Shown here: positions 44,820-55,804 of the stretch, piece after piece | How positions within the stretch are numbered: position 1 is the stretch's first letter | Layout: each line of letters opens with the position of its first letter | Assembly: GCA_009823395.1 (NCBI GenBank) | Contig: CM020501.1 | Span: forward strand, 5,657,861 to 5,721,860 | Reading direction: 5' to 3' | DNA: 64,000 nucleotides | DNA from: Thamnaconus septentrionalis | Taxonomy: Eukaryota > Chordata > Actinopteri > Tetraodontiformes > Monacanthidae | The notes under the pieces: generated by a model | The model's database searches: none | What the model was told of the DNA's origin: nothing | What the model saw: the letters and a program-made list of their open reading frames with translations, nothing else | Translations under genes and position numbers: made by a program

Positions 44820-47430
44820 CAATTTGGCTTTACACTGTTTAAGTTCGACTTCATGCTCGCGTTGAGACCTCCGGCAGTCGCCACGCAAAATGGATGGTGG
44901 GATGTATGCTTGGGTTGGGGCTGTACTGGGGGCAGAATGAGTCCTTGTCTCTGGGAAAGGTCTCGTTTCTCATTCATTAGCAGGCTTTATATTTCTACGG
45001 GAATGTGATAATATTTGGAGCAACACTTTTCTTTTCTTTTCTTTTTTTTGAGCCAACGTTTCAAATATCAAAATGTGCACAGGATTTGCGAGACATGTTC
45101 TGACATTCACATCATCCACGTGCAGCGCGGCGCATCGTGTCCCGTGTTAGCAGTGCCTTCGAGATAATAGTTATTTTTAAACCTGCGGACGGCGTCAGTC
45201 ACACTTTCCCTCGGGGAGGCGAGTTGGGCTAAGCTCAAGGCGAATATTGCTCAGGGAGTCCCACCGCCTCTCCGGCACTAGCATCCCCCGGTGCATCACT
45301 CCCCAATTTATCAAACCGCCAAGTGGTTTGGGAATATTTAGAAAAAGAAAAAAACAAAAAAACCTGTTCAAGATAAAGAAAAAGAAAATAAATCCCGTCA
45401 CGTGTGTCCATCAGGAAGCGCTCATAGTTGGCAGTGTTATTTACATTTCTATTCTTTCTTACACCTGTCTGTCTAAAAATGGGGCAGGAAATGCATTTAA
45501 ATATTCTCCACTAAAATATTCCAGTTTGATTTTCAAACAAAGGTAAATTGGAAGCCGCAGTCCTCAGCCACTAAACTAAGAGGCATCCAACCTCGATTCT
45601 GGATTCTGGAATACTCAAAACTCACAACAGATGTGTATGTGGGCGATAACAGTGGGACTTTGGATGATGCAGTGCACTATTCCTAATGGCCCCCTGTGGT
45701 TGTACCGGCAGGCAGGGACCTTGTTGGTCGCCCACTGTGATTATTTATTCAGTCATCTGTTGGTAGGAAGTGATAACTTTCTGTACAAGCGCTTTGCTAC
45801 TTTGCTACAATGTTTTGGTGTTTTAACTTATTACCTTAATCAGCTTAATGTTTACTTGCATGAGCATCGTCTTGGCACAACAGCTTAACTGATGGTATTG
45901 GGTTTACATGTACAACTCCTCGTTGTCTGCCCATCAAGTGTTTCTCACACATGCGTGGTATACTAAACGCCTTAATATTCATTCAGTTTGAAAATAGAAA
46001 CTTTCGAGCTGCGTCCTCTCGTGCACATCATGATCCTGTTCCGGTTTCTCCTGCTCTTAGAATATCTATAGTGCAGTGTAGCGTTATAACGCAGCAAATA
46101 AAGCAGATTAGCCACCACCTGAGAGAAATATAACCAGTCTTGTGAGGAGAAGATGATCACACGCAAATTCAAAAATTAACTCAAAGAAATGGTCTCAAGT
46201 TACAAAAAATAAATTGTTGAGAAACCCAGAAAGCTGCTGAACTCATGCAAATTCCCCAATGATGATTATTTTTTGTTTCTCAGAATGAAACGATTGCTGA
46301 TAGGCTGACAACAGTTGCACAAAAGAGGGCGTAACCTCACATAATAGTAAATGAATGCATTTCCCCCCAAAAAATCTGATTTCATATTAGTAAAAACATT
46401 GGCCCTGCGGTAAACCGGTGACTGCTGACAGCTGGGATGGGAGGCGGGTATCAAGGATGCCTGGATGGAAGATTATAAAATTGGACATTTCAAAATTTGA
46501 AAGTTTAAATGCTGGCTGCAGAAACCGGCCAGCATTTAAAATTGGAAACCGTTTTCAGAATTGCAGCACTTACTTTTCTTTGTATAGTATAAAAATGATA
46601 AGAAGCTGATGATAGCACACTGAAATGATAAACAGGCATCTGTCTATGATTGGCTTTGGCTGTATTATTATGTATTAAGTATTATTATTAATGTTGTATC
46701 TGTGTGCTCTGCCCAGCATTGAAACAGATTCACACTGCGAATAAATCTGCACTATGACTAAACGCTTTGATTATACATTGCATTGCTGAGCAAAATCTAC
46801 ATTTAAGTAATATTAAATGTGATGGTGACTGATAGTACATGATGGCTGTGAAAGCAAATTTAGTCAGATATAAGAATATCTGCCCCCAACCATATAAATT
46901 AGACTCATTAAAAGAGATGTCTGTCAACTTGACTTCATGCTTGATTTGATGTTCTTTGCGTCATTGTTGTGTTACTGTATCCTTCTAGATTTACGCTTTA
47001 TTACTTAACCTGGGGGAGCAGTTTGGTGTTGGTAAACGCAGGCCGCAGTGACTCAGCGAGGCCGCCTCACGACTTCTCAATCAGCTTTAGGGCAACACGA
47101 TTTATTCCGTTTGTTGTGGATCAGGTCCTCTTTCTTTACAACACAGTGTTTCAATGTTCCTTATGATCCTTGATAAGATAAAGTGCCCAACAATGATGAC
47201 ATTACATTACATTACATTTTTGTTTTCTGTTAATAGTTGTTACTGCCCTGCCATGCCTGGAATGGATGTTGTCCAAACATCAATGTTGGTTTCTGTTTAT
47301 TTTTTACTCTGCGCGCAAAAAATGAAGCCAATAATTACTTCCTGAGTTTAGTGTTGCAGATTTAAAATTGGACAAGTGCTGCGAGTTGTACTAGTTTTCA
47401 CCATTTGAACTAATACATTTATTATGAACA
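44820..47430. other. non-coding DNA with a GC-rich island
   Basis: A CTTTT repeat lies at about 45027-45049. The part 45110-45330 is CpG-rich (GTGCAGCGCGGCGC, ACCTGCGGACGGCG) with TTATTTTTAAAC and CCAATTTATCAAACC, so it may be an enhancer core. The rest is AT-rich without genes. A (CATTA)n run sits near 47198-47218. Confidence 0.45.
46504..46540. repeat. perfect 13-bp-arm stem-loop
   Basis: TTTAAATGCTGGC (46504-46516) and GCCAGCATTTAAA (46528-46540) are exact inverted complements with an 11-nt loop. It is too short for a vertebrate pre-miRNA unless the outer flanks pair, and they do not. Confidence 0.85.
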
Positions 47431-47439
47431 TGAACCTTT

Positions 47440-47835
47440 TCTGCTCCTGAACATGTCTTTGAGTTACTGGCATTGCAACATAGTGAAAAATGACAACTAG
47501 CAAATTTCTAAATGGGCTGGCTTCGTCTGTCGTAGTGTTACTGCATTGAAACAAACTATTAAAGAAAAAAAAAAAGTATGGTTGAGCCATCAATGCTTTA
47601 GCGCTAGTAGCAATCTTTCCTGCTCGCTGGGACAAACAGTGAGTATGAGTTGATGGTCAATAGCAAAGGAGTGGGTTGTTCCAAGGCCGAAGGCTGAGTG
47701 AAAGATATGCGTTTTGTAAAAACACTTCAAACTTTTTGACCAAACAGATCTTGTTTATTGTTGGAAGCAGACCACTTAATAGAATCCATGAAATCTGGAA
47801 ATAATGTCCATAATAGGGCCCATTTAAAGAAAAAC
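47440..47835 (+). repeat. unnamed interspersed repeat, copy 1
   Basis: Segments align in order with 55290-55640: GGGCTGGCTT..TCTGT..GTGTTACTGCA, then ACTGAGTGA-like GGCTGAGTGAAAG, then GACCAAACAGATCTTG, GTTTATTGTTGGAAGCAGACCAC, AAATCTGGAAATAATG and CATAATAGGGCCCATTTAAA. Both copies stop at the CC(A/C)TTTAAA end, which suggests a true element boundary. I cannot name the family. Copy 1 has an A11 insertion near 47565. Confidence 0.6.
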
Positions 47836-47899
47836 TATGGCACAGCAGGAGCATGTCCTTACATATGCCGGTCTGACAATTTTCCTTATAAAACAAAAC

Positions 47900-50335
47900 A
47901 CTAATAGTTATAATACTGACAATAAAAGATCATTTGTAACCATTAAAAATTGGAATTCTGGAAAGCCAAAAGTGAGCCAGATGAGGTGATTAAAGTCAGC
48001 ACTCACGCTGCTCAACCAATTTCAGTTTGCCACCGCTGATTTCTCTGTCGAGACGTCACGTCAACTCCTTCCAATTTAAGGAGTCCACTGCCGGTGCGAG
48101 GTCCAGCTAACTGCATCTCCTCAGGTGACAGAAAATATTCAGGATTTTTTTTTTTTTCCCCTTTGAAAGAGGTGAGAGGACGAGGAGCCCTGTAAGAAAT
48201 CCCCACAGTGGCGACCCTGCCCGACAAGGCCAGTGTGCCTGGAGGCTACATAAACAGACATGGCTGCAGATTCGCTCGGATGTGATACCATAAATAATTA
48301 AAGAGCCCTTTACTTAAGAATGAAAGAAGCGCGTGTGATGGGGAGGCAGAGAGAGAGAGGGCGGAAAAAAATGCACGTTTGTCGTGCACTGAGCCTCTCG
48401 CTTAGCCAGGAGCCACTTTCAACACGGCCGCTTTAATGTTCTTAATAAGCATCAGCCAGCATTTATCTCAAAAATAATCAATGTGAATAATCAATGAGAT
48501 GGCGTTAAGGAAAATGCCACTGTCAGAGATGTTTGAAGCCTTGACATCAGTCTGGACGCCTGTTTCATTCTGCCTGCTTTCCACTCTCTTCCCTCCAACA
48601 GATTTGTGTCTGACGTCTGAATGATTATGGACCTTTCCACAGGGCAACACATACAGTGGAGGAACTGAGCAAAGATCTTTTTTTTTTTTGTAAAAGGGGA
48701 AACAAAAAACATAAACAAAAAAAAAAACGTACATTTTTAATCAGGACGCCTGATGCATTGAGACTTAATTTGATACAATGGATCAGTGACTCTGTTGATG
48801 GCACAAAGTGGAAAACAATCATTGCTCACAGCACTCACACATTAATCATAGCAGCCAATGGCCTTACAAGGATGTGTCTTTGTATTGAATGTATTTGTTG
48901 CCTCAGGAGTTTTTATTTTGACAGTGATTGTGCAAAAACATTAAAAATCAGGCATGATTTGGCAACCCAAATAAGAACGGGAGATTGGGGTGTGGGGTGT
49001 TATCATTTCATCAAACCCATTTCTCCACTTGATGCATTCTGATTTGGTGCCTTCATGGGTCCGTGCACTTAAATCACAGCAAGCAGGGCTTGTGGCAGAG
49101 AAAATTAAAGTTATAGTGGAACGCCGTGTCTTTACCGCTCAGTTCGCTGTGGTTGCCGCGACACAAACATCCTGTCCAATCTTTTCAGGGTGTGGCATTT
49201 TCAATGAGGCTATCAAGTGAATCATACTCTTCCACTCTTCCCCGTTAATGGAAAGTTCTTCTTAAAAAAAAAAAAAACATGAAAAAAAATCAGCTCTGAT
49301 ACAGGATTACCAATGCTGAATGAAAAGAGGATTAGACATGGGCCAAAAGGGATGACTGTGCTCTGTACATTAGCTCAGAACATTCCGAAGGCCTTTGAGA
49401 TGTAAATGCAGGTTTGTCTCCACTTGTAGCAGCAGTGCGGGGGAAAAAAAACTCTACCCCGTACTTAATAAACGTTGTGATCTCTGTGTGAGATTGCTTG
49501 CGGACACTGTGAGCCCAGAGGAAAAATGAATTTCAATCAGGTATTATGTACATTTATAGTGATTTTATTTCTGCATTTTTTTTTGTACAGTAAGGCGAAA
49601 TTTCTTGTGATTTGAGTGGATCTCTAAAAATATATAGTGTGTGTGTGTGTGTATATATGTATTTTTGTAGGGATGCATTAATTATTAAACGCATAGAGAG
49701 CATATTTGACATATTTGAGTAGAAGGGAAAGAAATGTGTCGTCCTGGTCACTCCAAATACAAAAGCCTTTACCGCTGAGACTGCAAGGATTTTAAATCTA
49801 AAATCTTCCCAGGCCTCAAAAGAAAGTATTTTCATTTGGTGAAAAATACCTCAACCAATCAGCTTCCTGCTCGATTTGCTGGAAATGTGAAGCGACTTTG
49901 GCAATCTGCCCTCAAAAAGCCCTGTAGAAGACAGAAAAAAACATAAAAACAAAGCTATGCCAGACCAGCAGATGAGCGCTGATGCTGCAGTAGTGCAGTT
50001 TATATCAGAATTTCTCTGTAGACAACATGTTTTGCTGCCTGCCAGCTGTAAAAAGTCAGTTCAGTCAAATTGGACATGACTAATGCAGGGTCATCTAATC
50101 ACCTTTTCACGTTTCCCCTCCCCCACTGTCTATGGGCTTTTTCATTTTGTCTTTACCAGATGGATACTGGAGACACATTATCTACTTTATTTTAATTGAA
50201 AGACAGCAGCAGCAAAGGCATCATTATTATTATTTTGTGCCTTCTACTTCTGCATCATTTAACCTTTTTTTTTTCCCCACAACAGCCTTGAAAGCAGGTC
50301 ACTTTATAAAGAGCTCTGTGAAATTGTAAGGAAAA
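47900..50335. other. non-coding DNA, no gene seen
   Basis: A motif-dense, CpG-containing part (about 48000-48470) may be regulatory. T-tracts lie near 48146 and 48679. A GTGTGT/TATATG repeat sits at about 49630-49662 and A-tracts near 49264 and 49443. The 128-codon frame at 48656-49042 starts in a T-tract and shows no domain. Confidence 0.45.
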
Positions 50336-50339
50336 AGGG

Positions 50340-51070
50340 AAAAAACAAAGCGAGATCAGAAGCCGCCTCTCGTCCGCCCTGCGTCTTCCCTCTAATTAGA
50401 TATTCACGGTGCAGCAAGACATTAATTGATCCTTTCCGCAGTTTAGCAATGGTGCACTGAGGAATAGACTTTTTAGGGGGCCATCAGTAGTGAAGGGGCA
50501 ATTACTTGCAGGTAATTTGGGAATGTTTTTGTTCTTCCATGTGATATCATTTTTCCCATTTAAATCGTTCCACTTGCCATAATTAACACAAGGGTCATCA
50601 TTTTTGTAACGTGCTGTAAAATGCTTTATTCGTTGGGGTAGCGGTGGCTCGCCCGTTTCTCATTTTCAATTGGTGTTTATTAATTGTTTATAGATGCGCA
50701 TGGCGGTTGGCGTGGGGGCGTGGGGTGGGGGGCTGAAATGCATCAAGTAGGCATCTTGAATTGGTTGTCACGTCTTAAATGCACGCCGACTTCATATCTG
50801 CCACGCTCCAATGATTGCTCATTAACATCAATTTATCTTTTAATGCCGGGCTAATTATTTCACTCCTACGTTCCATGAGTTGCTCAGAGCATGCGAGCGG
50901 CTCGTGCTAATGGCTGCGTAGCTTCCAGCGGCAGCTGCGTTTTTAGGACGAACCATTCGTCATGAAATCCTCCGAATGCATCACGCCTGCGGGGGCTACA
51001 TGACGGCGTTACTGTAGATGCGCGAGAGCCGCCATCTTAAATCGGAGCGCCCGATTCATTCTTATATCGC
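50340..51070. promoter_or_regulatory. candidate conserved non-coding element cluster
   Basis: The densest run of TAAT-type sites in the window (CTCTAATTAGATATTCACGG, CATTAATTGATCC, GGGCAATTACTTG, CATAATTAACAC, GTTTATTAATTG, CATTAACATCAATTTATC), interleaved with retained CpG (GCCGCCTCTCGTCCGCC, GGCGGTTGGCGTG). A three-tract G-rich run sits at 50714-50732. No coding frame. It resembles enhancers near homeobox or other transcription-factor genes. Confidence 0.4.
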
Positions 51071-51262
51071 TCTCACATTCCCATTCTCTCAACGAGACCT
51101 GAACTACACACGGCAACTTGCACTCACTTGGTACTTTATATGATACTTACAATTCATATTATGTTTAATCAGTATTTTTTTTTTTCAGTTAAAATCCCTT
51201 GAGGCTTACCCAGACCTGTGCACAGTAAAATTAGAGTGCATTTCAAGAAGTAATCAGTCCAA

Positions 51263-51291
51263 TTAAAAATGAATGACTCATTCATTTTTAA
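51263..51291. promoter_or_regulatory. 29-bp palindrome centred on an AP-1 site
   Basis: TTAAAAATGAATGA (51263-51276) and its exact complement TCATTCATTTTTAA (51278-51291) surround a single C. The centre reads TGACTCA (51274-51280), the consensus AP-1 (Fos/Jun) element. AAGTAATCA occurs on both sides (51248-51256 and 51290-51298). A symmetric site for a dimeric bZIP factor plus flanking homeodomain-type cores is plausible. Confidence 0.55.
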
Positions 51292-51311
51292 GTAATCAAT
51301 TATGCTAATTG

Positions 51312-51602
51312 TCACACGGCCCGAACAAGGTGAAACATGTTGCATTGTGTTGACGTACTGTATGCTGGCTGTGGCTGCTGATATGTCGGGAGGTCCAACT
51401 CATCAACCAGACGGTTCCCCAGGGAGTGTTTTACAGTGTTTTCACGACTTCCATATTTCCGCAGGTCTTCCTGCGGGTCGAGGATAATGAACACTTGTCG
51501 AGAAGAATAGATCCACACAATTGCTCCTCTTGCTCCAGTCCACGTCGTCACATTGCATGAGAGTCTGGGAACTGTTGGAATTACGAGACTCTGACTAAAC
51601 AA
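51312..51602 (-). other. coding-like 96-codon frame of unknown origin
   Basis: The minus-strand frame has balanced composition and charged stretches (for example DPQEDLRKYGSRENTVKHSL) unlike the repeat-driven frames elsewhere. I recognise no domain and no splice sites. It may be a fragment of an unrecognised mobile element or a decayed exon. It begins about 20 bp beyond the AP-1 palindrome. Confidence 0.2.
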
Positions 51603-51609
51603 ATCTCTT

Positions 51610-53135
51610 TTTTAGTGTAATTATTTACCCACCCGACAAAAATGTTCCAACATTTGATTGAACACATCTAACTGCCACTTATTAAAATGAAAAAGTTTAA
51701 TTCAAACAAATGCGTGCCGCAAAACCAAGCTCTGCCTCCCAGCCTTTTTCTTTGTCTTTCTTTTTTTTTTATTTTGCGTAATGAAGCCACAGATGTGCGC
51801 CTCAGCTGCCTGGAAGTGGCTGCAAACATGGAAAGTAAACAGTCACTTGCTGCAAATGGTTGGCGGTGCTAATTGTAGCGCCACTAAAAGCGATCTAAAA
51901 CCACTTATTGAATTGCGAGTGTTTCCCTGTTGTTGACCCCGCAGCAGCAAGTAGTCTAATTTTTGAATAATTCCTTCCAAGTCATTGACTGGTGGCCGGA
52001 GGCGAACTCCGATAACGGCCAAATAAGCGTCTTCTACAAAAATGGCTTATGTTCACTAAAGGGTCTCCGGTCATGGAACAGTGTGTTATGCCGTTAATAC
52101 AGTCAACTTCTTCAAGTATTTTCCTTCAGTTGCCATATTCACAACCCCACACAAACAGTTACAAACATACATAGCACATGCACTACTCACAAAAAGGCGG
52201 GGATATTCAACATACAGGTGACATTTGTGGAAAATGTAAAAGAAAAAAAGAAAGAAGTAGGAGCGCGGAGTGATTTCTTCATCTCAGGAAATCCTTTGAA
52301 ACAAAAGCTACACATCCTAACTAAAAATCACTGTTTCAATAACTTGTCATGTAACCTTTTTTTCTTAAAGATGTTTCCTTAGTTACATTGTGTTATACTG
52401 TGAATAGAATAAAGACAACAGCTTGAATAGATTAATATAGATAAGCTTACCCCAACCCTAAACTCAATCCGAGTGTTTTCTAACTCTGTATCAGCATCCA
52501 ATCACAGACTTGGTTGGCATTTAAAAGTTGTATAATTAGAAATCACTCACTGTAATATAACTTATACATGTAAACATTACAAGTCAGCCACGGTCTCATA
52601 TTTCACATGTTTTTGTCCTCTGTGACATCCAGCACATGTTGTTTTAGTTAAACAATCTAAAAAAAACTCCCGGTTTCCTTTTATTACTAAACAGCAAAGT
52701 AACAGTAGCTTGTTTGAGCCTTTTCAAGTGATCTCAAGTCATTGTGTTTCACCTTGTCCATCTTTGTTTATGCATTAAGTCGCTTTACAGCGCAGTTTTT
52801 TTGCAAAAAACATGCATCATTTAAGCCAGAGCGCACGCAACCACTTTAGATCCCTATCACCCAACCATCTGTCATCAGCCTGCACACAAAGATATGTTCA
52901 ATTTATATTTTATCACCTTGAGGTTCGTGTCAGCTTTAAACACAAATAGGTTTCCCTTGTCAGTCAAACTCGCCCGCGCTTCTCCACGTTGGCGCACTGC
53001 CGTGTCGGGTAAAATGAAAATGATCTGTATATCATGATTTATGGAGCAACAACCGATAATTTAGAGGGTAATTAGTCAGAACATTTTTTTTTATATGAGG
53101 TCCTTGATTTAATTATCTCCTCACATCGTAAAGTT
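51610..53135. other. AT-rich non-coding DNA
   Basis: T-tracts near 51178 and 51762. No frame above 61 codons and no recognised repeat. Confidence 0.5.
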
Positions 53136-53139
53136 TCAC

Positions 53140-53300
53140 GCAGATCCACGTCCCTCCCCATCAGAGCCATCACCAACTCTGCCACGCTGCCATTTCTGAG
53201 CGTTTGCCAAGTGTGACTCTTAAAAGTCGCTAGAAGTCACCCGATGATGCTATTAGCCAATTTGCATGCTAAGTGCTTTGGTATTATTTAAAGGTGCAAT
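53140..53300. promoter_or_regulatory. short candidate regulatory element with POU octamer
   Basis: A perfect octamer ATTTGCAT (53260-53267) overlaps a CCAAT (53257-53261). GATGCTATTAGCC precedes it and GGTATTATTTAAAGG follows. CpG is retained upstream. Weak, motif-based call. Confidence 0.25.
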
Positions 53301-53409
53301 ACACGCTTTTCATCATTGTCAGATTTGAGGTAATAAAAAAGTTTGTACGTGAAGCTCTAGTGGGCCAGAACATCATGTGAATCTCTCCCTTCTCCTGCCC
53401 ATTGGAAGA

Positions 53410-53443
53410 GCTGCCCTATCACTAGATAGGGGGATAGGGCAGC
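53410..53443. repeat. perfect 11-bp-arm stem-loop
   Basis: GCTGCCCTATC (53410-53420) and GATAGGGCAGC (53433-53443) pair exactly around a 12-nt loop that itself contains another GATAGGGG half-site. Confidence 0.8.
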
Positions 53444-53860
53444 CCTGTGTTATAAATCTCAAGAAGCAACCATCTCGATGGTGGGCAAATACAGCACAAT
53501 TTTCAGAAAACACCTAAATTGCAAAAAACATGCTCCAAATGAAGCTAAAGACAAATATGCTTGATAAAACCTGAAGTCCAGAGCAGTTAACAGCTCCTGT
53601 ACCAGAACAGTTACAATGTTGTTTCTAAGATGACAACAATCAGTGACTGACATGCATCTGACACGCAACTGCTAAAATATGTAAACCAAGTGGTCTACTT
53701 TTATCTTAACTGGCTTGGAATTAATGAATTTTATTATTATTTTTTTTTAAGTCTTTCATGTACACGTAAAATTACGTGTTGGAGGCAGTTCTGTCGCTGA
53801 CTTTGGTTTCGCTTGGAAACATGACATGGTAACAGATTCCTGGTAACAGAAAGTGACCAC

Positions 53861-53879
53861 AACCCCTAATTTAGGGGTT
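53861..53879. repeat. 19-bp palindrome
   Basis: AACCCCTAA and TTAGGGGTT are exact complements around a single T. Confidence 0.8.
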
Positions 53880-53884
53880 ATATC

Positions 53885-55130
53885 AAGCATGATTTCAGCT
53901 AATGTTAGCACGTCCCGCTTGTTCACTCGAGATTGACACGTATGCACGTATGTATTTTAACGAGCTTTTGAAAGCAACAGAAATATACTGTAAATTATTA
54001 GTACATGATTCATTTTGCAGCCCGACATTGTTGTGAATCTGCTGTGGCTCCACTCTGTCCTAGAGACAGAACACCTGAAAGCTCTGAGAACAGGAGGACA
54101 AAAACTCTGAACGTGCTTTTGCATGAGTTCTTGTCGCTTTATTGTCTCGCCTTCAACAACCGGCATTCTCCAAAAGGGCAAGAAAAGCCGCCAGGTTTTC
54201 TGCTAGTCACTTTTGACAACTTAAGTTGCCATAAACACTGTCCTGCTCCTGGGATTTAAACACACCCCAGTCTGCTTTAAACTTGACACTGTAATCCTTC
54301 TTTCTTGTGAGATTTTTGCCCCGTGCACTGGCGTTTAATGTGACATTCAGTCACCGTGTGTGTGTGAAGTTCCTCGTGACACAAAGACAATCGTCCTGTT
54401 GTTTTTACCTTGTAGTAAGTGATGCACACAGACTCTGTACAGGACTGGCACGCCTCTACTGCACATAGTAGAGTTCAGCTAAACCTTCAGGCTCTTGTAG
54501 GTAAATCCAGCATGTATATAGTAAGCAAATCTTCTTTAGGTCCATAGAAGAAAATACAATGGGAAAAAAAACCTCTTTGTAGCATCTAATAATAGCACAC
54601 ATTTTATTGTACATGATAACCAATCCCCCCACAAACACAGTACAAATAAATCAAAGCAGGGAACAAATCTGTTGGAAATTTGTCAGTGTACTTAACACAC
54701 AGAGTCATTTCAGGGTCACCAGATAATGCCATTATTTCAGGCAGTGCGTTTTAAAATAATCCCTGTTTGAAAGGCAAGATTGTGCCGAGACGGCGAGAGG
54801 TCAAGCCAATGACTCAAAAGCTCCCTGAGTCACAGCGCTGAGTGGCCAAAATATAACAGCGGTGACACCATCTGTTTATTTCATCATTAGCGATAAAGAC
54901 GGCATCAGGCGGCCGGCTGAACAGAAAGTCTTGTGCATGTACAAGACGTTGCATAGCCCCGTCTACAGTACACAGCTCAGGGTATTCCTGCGCTACATCT
55001 GATTTGGGTCTCTTGTTATGCTGTGCGTGATCCAATGATATTATCAGAGGCCGTGAGCAGTTCCATGGAATAATCCAACATTTGCTACTTCCTCTGAATA
55101 GATCGCTGTTGATGCACTTGCGGCATAGTC
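53885..55130. other. non-coding DNA, no gene seen
   Basis: Small frames only. The part 54780-55040 has more CpG and a 73-codon minus frame of balanced composition but no domain. It could be a non-coding element or an old decayed exon. Confidence 0.45.
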
Positions 55131-55138
55131 ATTGTTGA

Positions 55139-55275
55139 GAGAGTGGCGCAGTGGTCAGCACTGCAAGCAAGTGAGTCGTGAGTTTGATTCCCAGGCCTGG
55201 GGTCTTTCTGTGTGTAAAGTTGTACTGGATGTGTAAATGTTATGTGGTGTGAATATGAAAACTGACTTTTACAGC
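55139..55275 (+). mobile_element. tRNA-like SINE/fish-repeat head
   Basis: GAGTGGCGCAGTGGTCAGCAC contains a tRNA A-box-like word (TGGCGCAGTGG). GAGTTTGATTCCC, 24 bp further on, is B-box-like. GGTCTTTCTGTGTGTAAAGT then matches the GGCCTTTCTGTGTGGAGT start of the fish repeat seen at 12.3 kb. It is the best 5' end of that family in this window. The acceptor-stem halves do not pair, so it is not a tRNA gene. Confidence 0.6.
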
Positions 55276-55289
55276 TTTTTCGTTAAACA

Positions 55290-55640
55290 TTACTGACATG
55301 CCAGTACAAAAGTAAGAAAACTGGGCTGGCTTTTTCTGTGTTACTGCACTTAAATGAACATTCAGATTTTGCTTGACTTTCTACGAAAGAAGTCGACCAG
55401 ATTATATCAATAACGCCTCTGTTGACTTTTTTTTAATGATGTGGCCGAGAAGTCAGTGCACGAGAGCTAATAGCAACTTCCGACTGAGTGAGAGAATTGT
55501 TTGTTTTCTAGAACCTGTACACCAAAACCAGAAATGATCTGACCAAGCAAACCCTGTCCGTTGTTTGGATATAGACCACCAAAATGAATTTATTAAATCT
55601 GGAAATGGCCATAGTAGGCCCCCTTTAAACAGGGACAAAA
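55290..55640 (+). repeat. unnamed interspersed repeat, copy 2
   Basis: It shares with 47440-47835 the ordered words GGGCTGGCTTTTTCTGTGTT, GACTGAGTGAGAG, GACCAAGCAAACC, ATAGACCACC, AAATCTGGAAATGGCCATAG and GGCCCCCTTTAAA, in the same orientation. It lies immediately 3' of the tRNA-like head, although copy 1 lacks such a head, so the two may be separate elements. Confidence 0.6.
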
Positions 55641-55666
55641 AGTGAGTTCCACTTGTAGTCTGTTGT

Positions 55667-55790
55667 TAGATTAGATTAGATTGAACTTTATTGATCCCAA
55701 ATTGGGAAACTACACTGTTGCAGCAGTCAAAAACAATACAAAAAGTGAAAATAGAAGAATAAAAATAAACTATACAGTAGTTACAGGTTT
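55667..55790 (-). mobile_element. 3' tail of a LINE-type element
   Basis: TTAGATTAGATTAGATTGAA followed by CTTTATTGATCCC, then GGGAAACTACACTG and AAAAGTGAAAATAGAAGAATA, is in reverse orientation the common fish LINE 3' end, which finishes GGGATCAATAAAG plus a TCTA/TCTAA repeat. Only the tail remains, as expected for severe 5' truncation during target-primed reverse transcription. Confidence 0.65.
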
Positions 55791-55804
55791 ACAGTTAACA
55801 CTGG

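Noticed and set aside
44603..45008. Tyr/Ile/His-rich frames of 124 and 102 codons
   Set aside because: They are translations of the compound CA/TA repeat.
55139..55210. Possible functional tRNA gene
   Set aside because: A- and B-box-like words are present, but the acceptor-stem halves do not pair and no anticodon arm can be drawn; better explained as a repeat head.
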